A stretch of 64,000 bases of DNA from Zeugodacus cucurbitae (lineage: Eukaryota > Arthropoda > Insecta > Diptera > Tephritidae). This document shows, piece by piece, positions 55,393 through 64,000 of this stretch (position 1 is the stretch's first letter; every line of letters starts with the position of its first letter). The translations under genes and the position numbers were made by a program. The stretch lies in contig NC_071672.1 in NCBI RefSeq assembly GCF_028554725.1, positions 3,762,501 to 3,826,500 on the forward strand, written 5' to 3'. The notes under the pieces were generated by a model. The model had not been told where the DNA came from. It searched no databases and worked only from the letters and a program-made list of their open reading frames with translations.

Positions 55393-57979
55393 CTAAATAT
55401 GACTACTTGTCACGCTATAGCGTATTCGCTCTAATCTTCTTTGTTCTACCATTACGTTTGCGACCCATTGTTTTACGTAATGCCACACGTTCTTCGACTG
55501 CAGCATGTATACTACTATATTTTCTGGAGTTAATTTCTCCGAGATTTCGTGCTCTAAATTCACTCTCTCTGCCTCATATTTAGTGCATTGAAAAAACAAA
55601 TGTTCAGCATCTTCTCTTTCGCTTCCGCAGGATGTACACATTTCTGTATCGTCATGTCCGTATTTATAGAGATATTCCCTAAAACAGCCATGCCCGCTTA
55701 GGAACTGCGTCAAATAAAAATCAACGTCGCCATGCTTTCTATTAAACCAGGTTACAATATTTCTTATCAACCTGTGCGTCCATTGTCCTTTGGACGCTGT
55801 GTCCCACTGTATTTGCCACTCGTTTATACTCTTGCGTCTTTCTTCTTCACGCTCTTCAATTGTTAGAGGTCTTCCATACTGTTTACTTTTCTCGTAATTT
55901 CTTTTCAGCTCCTGAGCCATTATTTCGGGTGGCATTATGCCAGATATGACTGCTGCGGCTTCGTGGGATACTGTGCGGAAAGCGCTTGCAACTCCGAGTG
56001 CACTAAGCCGGAATAGAGATTTAATCGGCTTGACATATGTTTTCTGCATAAGGGCGTTTGCCCATACCGGTGCCGCGTACATTACTATTGATATCATACA
56101 GGATATTCCACAGGAGTGGGCCCAAGACAGATCCTTGTGGTACTCCACCGGTCACTTTGTATTACTTGACTCCTTCGTCCGTATTGTACAGCAGGACTCT
56201 ATCCGATAAATAACTTTTAATGATGCGTAGCAGATATCTTGGCGTTTTAAGATCCTGTAGTCTTTGAAGTATGTGGGTCCAACATGCAGAATTGAAAGCA
56301 TTTTTTACGTCGAATGTAACGACTGCGCAGTATTCCTTCGATCCGTACATCCACCTTGTGCCCTCTATGGCTTTGTCTGCAATCTCTGTAAGTTTTTTGA
56401 TCGCGTCAATTGTCGAGCGTCTCCTGCGAAACCCGTATTGGTTTTCTGACAACGATCCCACTTCTTCAAGGTGTTTTTCTACCCGATCACAAATTATTCG
56501 CTCGAAAATTTTACCAGTAGTATCGATGATACATAGTGGCCTGTAAGAGCTTGGTTCACCTGGCGGTTTATTTGGTTTTGTTAAAAGCACCAAACGCTGC
56601 TTTTTCCATATTTTGGGAAAAATACCATCCCATAGACATTTATTGAGTACTTTCACAAAATATTTAGTTTTGTATTTTACCGCAATTTTTAGGGCCCTAT
56701 TAGGAATTCCATCTAAGCCAGGAGCTTTTGCATTTCCGAAGCGTTCAGCTGCTTGCACCACCTCGACGTCATCGATCGGTATAAACAAAGGGGTCTCTAA
56801 GCTAATATTGGATACGACTTCCTCTGATTGCGCCTCTTGTGTTGGGAACAAAGTTTCCACTACTTCTTTTAATAGTATAGGGCAAGTCGGCATTTGTCCT
56901 TTATTACCCCTTACTTTAGTCATTACTGCTTTATAGGCTCCACCCCATGGGTTTTCTTCCGCCTTGTCACAGAGTTCTTTAAAGCATGCAGATTTACTAT
57001 TTCTGATCGCAATTTTAAATTCTTTTCGTTTTTTTTTGAAAATTTCTCGTAGAAGCTCATTTTCCACAGCATTTCTATTTCTTTGAAATTTCCGCCTGGC
57101 TTTATGGCAGCTGCTTCTCAGATCTGCGATTTCACGATTCCACCAATATACTGGCTTTCGGCGGACGTTGCACTTTTTCCTGATCATGGCAGCATCGCAG
57201 GCTTTGCTAACATAATCAATCAATTGTTTTGCATGTTCGTTCGCGTCATTTGCGTTGTTCATTTCTGTGTCCAGCATAAACGTAAACAGATCTTCGTCCA
57301 TGGCCTCGTCTTTCCAACCTCTAGTTTGAGACTTATTCGCCCGCACACATCTCCCTTTCCATTTATTATATGTGTCAATATCTATCATTATGGCTTGATG
57401 GTCACTATGAGTGTATAGTTCACATATCTGCCACTTAGTCTTCCCTGCTAGTGATCTACTGACAAACGATATATCAATTATGGAGCCATATCCATTCTTT
57501 TCAAATGTGTTTTTGGTTCCTGTGTTCAGCAGTACCACGTCAAGTATAGAGAATGCTTTTAACAAAGCATGGCCACGTTTATTTGTGGTCCTACTTCCCC
57601 ATTCTATTGCCCAGGCATTGAAGTCACCTGCAATTACATTTGGTGTTGTTGTTTGAGCATCCCTAACTAGGTCGTCAAGAATCTTCTCATACTCTACCAT
57701 CGATAAACTAGGTGGCAAGTAGCAACTATAGATGTGAACACCACAAACCTTTACTCTTACGTAGAACGATTTATCAACAAGCGGTCTCTCTTGTACCGTT
57801 TTGTTGGCGCAGACCCAAACTGCAACTTTTTCACTGCAATCAGAAAACCATGTTCCTGCATTTAGACTTTTATATTGCTCTGAAATTATTACGACGTCTA
57901 TCTTCTTTTCACATACCGTTTGATTTAGCAGTTCTTGGGCTGCTTCACAATGGTTAAGGTTAATCTGAAGAAATTTCAT
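55393..57979 (-). pseudogene. W3 ORF2, catalytic YADD region deleted
   Basis: The first 605 codons (56162-57979) are open: MKFLQINLNHCEAAQELL, IISEQY, VIAGDFNAWAIEWGS, YTHSDHQAIM, QLRPS-type linker, FRRRRSTIDAIKKL and VVTFDVKNAFNSACW (RT A). A TAA follows NTDEGVK where W1 has KKY. Just beyond motif B (GGVPQGSVLGP) about 140 codons, including YADD, are deleted (near 56105). The text resumes at IVMYAAPVWANAL (55393-56148) and ends with CTSCGSEREDAEHLFFQC. The ATG overlaps the ORF1 TGA as in W1. It is inactive. Confidence 0.89.
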
Positions 57980-58222
57980 TTTCCATTCTTACATGCTGCT
58001 AAGTACACTGGGCATTTTTTACTACCAATTTGGTGGTTTGTACTTGCCCTTCCAGCGATTTTGCAAGATACACAAAACGGTTCTTTAGTACAAGTTTTGG
58101 CAAAATGCCCTTTTTCACCACATTTAATACAACATTCACTTCGGTCTTCTGGATTAGTGCACCTGCTCGCCACGTGGCCATATTCCAGGCATCTAAAACA
58201 TTTTCTTAGATTCGATCTTTCC
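57976..58222 (-). pseudogene. W3 ORF1 C-terminal fragment (three zinc knuckles)
   Basis: Codons RSNLRKCFRCLEYGHVASRC, then CIKCGEKGHFAKTC and CVSCKIAGRASTNHQIGSKKC, ending ACKNGK. All ligands of the three knuckles are present, unlike W1/W2. Truncated at 58222, where R1-B minisatellite begins; upstream codons in this frame are R1 UTR, not W. Confidence 0.85.
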
Positions 58223-58320
58223 CTGTGCTCGAAAACACCTGTGCTCAAAAACACCTGTGCTCGAAAACACCTATGCTCAAAAACACCTGTGCACGAAAAC
58301 ACCTGTGCCCAAAAAACAAC
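58223..58320 (-). repeat. R1-B 5' UTR minisatellite, right part
   Basis: About six 16-bp units (ctgtgctcgaaaacac and variants). The left part is at 55150-55184, on the other side of W3. Confidence 0.88.
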
Positions 58321-58890
58321 AAAAGAAAAACAAATTACGTCACACAAAAAACACTTGCTCAAACAAATTTTCTATTCACAAAAACAAATTCAAATTTCCA
58401 AAAATACACTCAACTACACGTATATAAATAAACACCTGCCGCAATGTAAAAATTTTCAAAAGCCAGCTATGATATGCACACACAAACTAACAAATGAGAA
58501 AATATACATACAATTGTATATATATTCAAACACTTGCAGTAATGTAAAAATACACAAAGCCAACTACAGAAAAAGTATACACGTACTGACAAACTTTATC
58601 TACACATACAATCGAACATATATTGAAAATGAAATTTTTTTTATGAAAAACACACATATATACACACACGTATATATTAATATACTAATACGTAAATATG
58701 TATGCAAATGCGCTAAACAACTACCACAAATCACAACCTAATACACAAATACTCAAAATGAATGTACTTACATCCAATGCTGAGGGCTCCCACACAAAAA
58801 ATACCAATTCACAAAAAATTCACGACACAGAAAGCGAAGCGCACAGAAACGAAAACACGTCTGAACAATCTGAAATTCTACAATCGTTTA

Positions 58891-58921
58891 TCGTTAATCC
58901 ATTAATGCGCGTCACTAATTG

Positions 58922-58983
<62 letters not shown>

Positions 58984-59000
58984 ACTTGAATTTCTTCACT

Positions 59001-59039
<39 letters not shown>

Positions 59040-59050
59040 ACACCCGTTAG

Positions 59051-59092
<42 letters not shown>

Positions 59093-59549
59093 CAAGTCCG
59101 TGCCAGTTCTGAATTGATTGTTAATTGATAATCGTTATAATTAAATAAGAATATAAATCTTGCGATATAATTCTTATAAAATTTTAGCAAGAAAGTTCCA
59201 CAATTGGCTACGTAACTACTATCCGGGGAACAAGAACCGAAATTCTCTATTTACCCAGAACGAGTACATAAACCATGGTATTGCTTCCCAATCAAGCCCG
59301 ACTATCTAAATCTTCAGAGCCAATCCTTATCCCGAAGTTACGGATCTAATTTGCCGACTTCCCTTACCTACATTATTCTATCGACTAGAGACTCTTCACC
59401 TTGGAGACCAGCTGCGGATATTGGTACGGCCTGTTGAGAAGTTTGCGTAACCCCACCATAAATTTTCAAGGTCCGAGGAGAAAATATCGACACAACAGTA
59501 AATGTCATGCTCTTCTAGTCCATCTACCATATCTCGACTACGAACTATA

Positions 59550-59582
<33 letters not shown>

Positions 59583-60182
59583 ACGGCTTCTTTATGGTCG
59601 TTCCTGTTGCCAGGATGAGCACAAGGCCCATTTTTAATAACAAACGGATACTCAACAGGTTACGGAATTGGAACCGTATTCCCTTTCGTTCAAAATTATT
59701 CAAGTGTTTAATTACTATGAAGAAAACATAATATATTCTCAACAATTTATTAAAACTTGAAATTTTTCGGCTTTCGCCTTGAACTTAGGACCGACTAACT
59801 CGTGATCAACCACTGTTCACACGAAACCCTTCTCCACTTCAGTCCTCCAAGGTCTCATTCGATTATTTGCTACTACCACCAAGATCTGTACCAATGGCGG
59901 CTCCATGCAGGCTTACGCCAAACACTTCTAAGCACACATTGTACCCTCCTACTCACTAAAGTTTCAAAATGTATAATCCAACCGAAATTGTATTATAAAT
60001 CATGTACTTTAGCGGTAATGTATAGGTATACAACTTAAGCGCCATCCATTTTAAGGGCTAGTTGCTTCGGCAGTTGAGTTGTTACACACTCCTTAGCGGA
60101 TTACGACTTCCATGTCCACCGTCCTGTTGTTTTAAGCAACCAACGCCTTTCATGGTATCTGCATGAGTTGTTAATTTGGGCT

Positions 60183-60213
<31 letters not shown>

Positions 60214-60335
60214 GCCAGTTCTGCTTACCAAAAGTGGCCCACTGGGCACATTATATCATAACCTCAACCTTCATATCAAGAAAGGTGAGGTTCTTACCCA
60301 TTTAAAGTTTGAGAATAGGTTAAGGTCGTTTCGAC

Positions 60336-60371
<36 letters not shown>

Positions 60372-60396
60372 TTATTTTACATAACATTTAAATGCA

Positions 60397-60465
<69 letters not shown>

Positions 60466-60510
60466 ACTCAATTCTGACAATCGATTTGCACGTCAGAACT
60501 GTTTCGGTCT

Positions 60511-60544
<34 letters not shown>

Positions 60545-61293
60545 AGTATAGTTCACCATCTTTCGGGTCACAGCATATATGCTCAAGGTACGCTCCAGTT
60601 AGAGGTATAAATAATAATAAATTTTCATTATACATAACTATATGGAACGCCCCGGGATTGAATTAATAGTAAAATATTTCACTAAAAATTAATCCCATTA
60701 TATAAAAGTTAAGTTAATTTCGTCATTAGGTTTAATATAACCCAATGACTTGCACATATGTTAGACTCCTTGGTCCGTGTTGCAAGACGGGTCCCGAAGG
60801 TATCCTGAATCTTTCGCATTGTTAATCATATAAATGCATACAATTAATATTAAAATCAATGATAATAATATTATTGTAAAATTCAAAAGAATTTAAGCAT
60901 TATATATGTAAAATCTATCAACACTTTATCAAATCATCAGTATTTATTGTATGTTAATAAGCTAAAAGCAAATTAATTTGAATAAACTTAACACCAATGA
61001 TCTTTTGATAAATATTTTATTATGTTAATAGATTACAATGTCCTTTATGAAAAAAATGCACACTATTACTATAATATTATAAATATCACAGTTATAATGA
61101 TGAATTTTTCATAATGGATATTCAGGTTCATCGGGCTTAACCTGCATCTCACATTTGCCATATAGACAAAGTGACTTAGTGCTGAACTATTTTCTTTTCG
61201 CTCGCCGCTACTAAGAAAATCTTTGTTAGTTTCTTTTCCTCCCCTCATTAATATGCTTAAATTCAGGGGGTAGTCCCATATGAGTTGAGGTTG
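58891..61293 (-). rRNA. 28S rRNA, 5' portion (unit 2), with ~285-nt deletion; 3' part absent
   Basis: From the 28S 5' end (61293, approximate) to GGATTAACGA (58891), 23 nt short of the R1 site. GCATCTCAC-type sequence at 61143 runs directly (minus strand GAGATGCAG) into GTTAAGCCCGATGAACC; unit 1 has about 270 nt there (34702-34973), including the conserved GTACCGTGAGGGAAAGTTG segment. Near 59536 about 22 nt are lost (atctcgactacgaactata against the longer text at 33128-33164). The R2 site is unoccupied. No downstream 28S 3' portion exists: R1-B leads into IGS. This gene cannot give a functional 28S. Confidence 0.92.
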
Positions 61294-61742
61294 TATAAAA
61301 ATATTTATATTTATTTTATATTTTAGCTTTTTGCTATTTTAAAGAAACATACATAATTATTTCTTAACACCAATAATTTTCTTAATAATAAATATTCAAT
61401 CTTTTCATCCCGTACGTACTATTTTTCATTATAACAACAATATTATTTTCTTGCTTTTTTACATTTAAAGACAATCCTATAATAAAATAATATTTTATGC
61501 TAGACGTTCCTCTAAATGTATATATTATTTGAAATAATATTGAAATTTTATTGTTTTTGGGAATACTAAGATTCTTATTTATTATAAAATTTCGTTCAAA
61601 TATGAGGTGTTCAAGAATATATTTTCTATATTTCTTTTTATGCTATTAATATTATGGATTGAAAAATACAATCCAGTAATATACCATGTGCTTAAATTCT
61701 TTTAATTGACTAAAAGAATAAGCAACTAATTTAGCATAGTCT
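61294..61742 (-). other. ITS2 (unit 2)
   Basis: AT-rich spacer of about 450 nt, close to unit 1 ITS2; differences include cccgtacgtactattttt at 61410-61427 for cccgcgtactacttc. No gene is seen. Confidence 0.85.
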
Positions 61743-61772
61743 TACAACCCTCAACCATATGTAGTCCAAGCA
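61743..61772 (-). rRNA. 2S rRNA (unit 2)
   Basis: 30 nt, TGCTTGGACTACATATGG followed by TTGAGGGTTGTA, which agrees with the Drosophila 2S as I know it. The 28-nt excised spacer is at 61773-61800. Confidence 0.92.
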
Positions 61773-61800
61773 GCACTTTAAAATTAATTAAAGTACATAA

Positions 61801-61923
61801 CAGCATGGACTGCAATATGCGTTCAAAATGTCGATGTTCATGTGTCCTGCAGTTCACACGATGACGCACAGTTAGCTGCGTTCTTCATCGACCCATGAGC
61901 CGAGTGATCCACCGCTTAGAGTG
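61801..61923 (-). rRNA. 5.8S rRNA (unit 2)
   Basis: 123 nt, from CACTCTAAGCGGTGGATCAC to GCAGTCCATGCTG; I see no difference from unit 1. Confidence 0.93.
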
Positions 61924-62430
61924 ATAATTTTTTGTTTATTTTAATTTAAAGTCAAGAGTTTTTAATTTATTGAAAGAATAACAATTATATTACATTTCGT
62001 TTTCGTATATTATATAAATTATTTTAAAACATCTTTCAATAAATTGTAATTTTCAACCCAAACATTTACAAGTTGCGCATGTCTTAGTCCAACAAAAACA
62101 GTAATTCCTCTTTTATTACATTTTATTTAATTTCTATAAATATTTAAGGAATTACACACGTTAATGAGAACAAATTAACTTATCATTTTTATTATTTTCA
62201 TAAATAATAAGTACAACTATATATGTTTAAAGGTTTGTTGCGTTCAAATACAATGTATGCGATATAATTTTCATTATACTACAATACAAGGAGTAAAAAA
62301 AAAAGAAAAAAAAAAGAAAAACATTCAAATAAATGAATGAAAAGAAAAAAAGAAAATAATTTTTCTTTTTTATTCTTTTTTTGTTTGTTTGTTTGTTTTT
62401 TTTTTATAATATTTACGGATAGGAACACAA
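61924..62430 (-). other. ITS1 (unit 2)
   Basis: About 507 nt. It has the same A/G-rich then T-rich tracts beside 18S as unit 1, a shorter (GTTT)n run and the extra ~22-bp block at 62132-62151. Confidence 0.85.
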
Positions 62431-62488
<58 letters not shown>

Positions 62489-62575
62489 AATAATCAAGTT
62501 CGGTCAACTTTTGCGAAACAACCGTGAAAAACAAGCCGTCACAGTGATCACGTCCGGAGACCTCACTGAATAATT

Positions 62576-62621
<46 letters not shown>

Positions 62622-63163
62622 ATCAATGCGAGTTAATGGCTCACACTTACTGGGAATTCCAAGTTCATGTGAACAGTTTCAGTTCACAATCCCAAGCATG
62701 AAAGTGGTTCAGCGGTTTACCCGGACCTCTCGGTCTAGGAAATACACGTTGATACTTTCATTGTAGCGCGCGTGCAGCCCAGGACGTCTAAGGGCATCAC
62801 AGACCTATTATTGCTCAATCTCGTTACTGCTAGACGCAATTTGTCCAATTAAGAAGCTAGTGTCCTTATAATGGGACGAAACCAACAGGTACGGCTCCAC
62901 TTATATAAACACATTCAAACACTTGCACATTCAAGATGAACTCATGAATGAAGGCTATATAAGCTTCAACACCATAATCCTGAAAGCATCTATTTAATAT
63001 ATTTGAGTCTCGTTCGTTATCGGAATTAACCAGACAAATCACTCCACGAACTAAGAACGGCCTTGCACCACCACCCATAGATTCGAGAAAGAGCTATCAA
63101 TCTGTCTTACACGCTTATGTTCGGACCTGGTAAGTTTTCCCGTGTTGAGTCAAATTAAGCCGC

Positions 63164-63212
<49 letters not shown>

Positions 63213-64000
63213 TTTGCAACCATACTTCCCCCGGAGCCCAAAAGCTTTGGTTTCCCGGGAAGCGACTGAGAGAGCCATAGTAGTAGCTACACCCAATTGC
63301 TAGCTGGCATCGTTTATGGTTAGAACTAGGGCGGTATCTGATCGCCTTCGAACCTCTAACTTTCGTTAATTAATGAATGATTAATGAAAACATCTTTGGC
63401 AAATGCTTTCGCTTAAGTTAGTCTTACGACGATCCAAGAATTTCACCTCTCGCGTCGTAATACTAATGCCCCCAAACTGCTTCTATTAATCATTACCTCT
63501 TGATCTAAAAACCAATGAAAGTAGAACAGAGGTCTTATTTCATTATTCCATGCACAAAATATTCAGTCATTTGGAGCCTGCTTTAAGCTCTCTAATTTGT
63601 TCAAAGTAATTGTACCGGCCCACAACAACACTCGATGAAGAGCACTGAAGCAGGTTTAAATAGGAGGAATATATAAAAAATACATTGTATTAATTACATA
63701 TAAGAACTCCACCGGTAATACGCTTGCATACATAAGGTAATGTACATACCACAATTATAGCTGTACTACCCGTATGAAGGACAAATTCAACTACGAACGT
63801 TTTAACCGCAACAACTTTAATATACGCTATTGGAGCTGGAATTACCGCGGCTGCTGGCACCAGACTTGCCCTCCAATAGGTCCTTGTTAAAGGATTTAAA
63901 GTGTACTCATTCCAATTACAGGGCCTCGGAAATGAGTCCTGTATTGTTATTTTTCGTCACTACCTCCCCGAACTGGGAGTGGGTAATTTACGCGCCTGCT
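62431..64000 (-). rRNA. 18S rRNA (unit 2), 3' 1570 nt, cut by the window edge
   Basis: 3' end GCGGAAGGATCATTA at 62431. The 907-926 universal segment is complete here (caattcctttaagtttcagc near 63192), unlike unit 1. There are still substitutions at conserved places: cagacctattattgctc (62803-62819; unit 1 has cctgttattg) and ggccttgcacc for ggccatgcac at 63059. Whether this copy is functional cannot be judged without its 5' end. Confidence 0.92.

Larger units (their letters stand above)
55185..58222 (-). mobile_element. Element W, copy W3 (inserted in the R1-B 5' UTR)
   Basis: A diverged relative of W1/W2. It has a poly(A) tail (plus-strand T run 55185-55211), the conserved 3' UTR hairpin (55314-55351), ORF2 with a large deletion and the last ~80 codons of ORF1. 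It is 5'-truncated at 58222. It sits inside the 16-bp minisatellite: ctgtgctcgaaaacacctg stands on both sides (55166-55184 and 58224-58242), a probable 19-bp target duplication, though tandem repeats make this ambiguous. Unlike W1/W2 it still has its tail. Confidence 0.88.
50197..58886 (-). mobile_element. R1: R1 copy B, split by W3; 5' end in real 28S
   Basis: The 3' end (tctaaagccaatattaacg) abuts a decoy target; the 5' end (ctacaatcg at 58880-58886) abuts true 28S. The 5' UTR (54559-55184 and 58223-58886) matches copy D, including the 16-bp minisatellite into which W3 inserted. The 5' junction has lost 23 nt of 28S target (GATTCC to CTACT) and has 4 extra bases (ttta, 58887-58890). Internal deletions join ORF1 to ORF2 and remove the region between endonuclease and RT. 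It is inactive. Confidence 0.9.

Overview
The window is nuclear ribosomal DNA of a fly, read on the minus strand. It holds two damaged rDNA units and the intergenic spacer (IGS) between them, all heavily invaded by non-LTR retrotransposons. Diptera is indicated by the 5.8S, 28-nt spacer, 30-nt 2S rRNA arrangement, by the very AT-rich 28S expansion segments, and by R1 elements at the canonical 28S R1 site with the canonical 14-bp target duplication. A tephritid-like higher fly is my guess, not a demonstrated fact. I see no ordinary protein-coding host gene; every long reading frame belongs to a transposon.

Layout, left to right (transcription runs right to left). 1-266: IGS 44-bp-class repeats. 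302-5055: R1 copy E, inserted not in 28S but in a degenerate ~135-bp piece of 28S sitting in the IGS (a 'decoy' target). 5187-6151: a second decoy holding a 5'-truncated R1 (F). 6165-6795: 175-bp satellite. 6901-8660: decayed Helitron with a helicase remnant. 8661-11785: RTE-clade element. 11812-13081: 3' third of 28S (unit 1). 13082-32469: a 19.4-kb composite insertion at the R1 site, containing R1-C, element W1, an R1 fragment, element W2 and R1-D; part of it is a recent 4.7-kb tandem duplication. 32470-38227: 5' two-thirds of 28S, ITS2, 2S, 5.8S, ITS1 and 18S of unit 1. 38228-39861: 5' ETS and IGS repeats. 39862-45118: LOA-like element with RNase H, flanked by a 14-bp duplication. 45119-45583: IGS repeats and a third decoy. 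45584-58886: head-to-tail R1-A and R1-B, the latter split by W3. 58891-64000: 5' part of 28S, ITS2, 2S, 5.8S, ITS1 and partial 18S of unit 2. 'W' is my label for a second R1-clade family, distinct from R1 proper.

How the parts relate. R1 makes its site-specific insertions both in true 28S and in the IGS decoys. In unit 2 the 5' flank of R1-B is real 28S, but its 3' flank is decoy sequence and the 28S 3' third is absent; this is what recombination between a 28S-borne R1 and an IGS-borne R1 would leave. Both units carry lesions in conserved rRNA cores: a 6-nt loss in 18S and small losses in 28S of unit 1, and ~285-nt and ~22-nt losses in 28S of unit 2. The locus is therefore probably a degenerate or silent edge of an rDNA array. 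Only one long retrotransposon frame, W1 ORF2, is open throughout.
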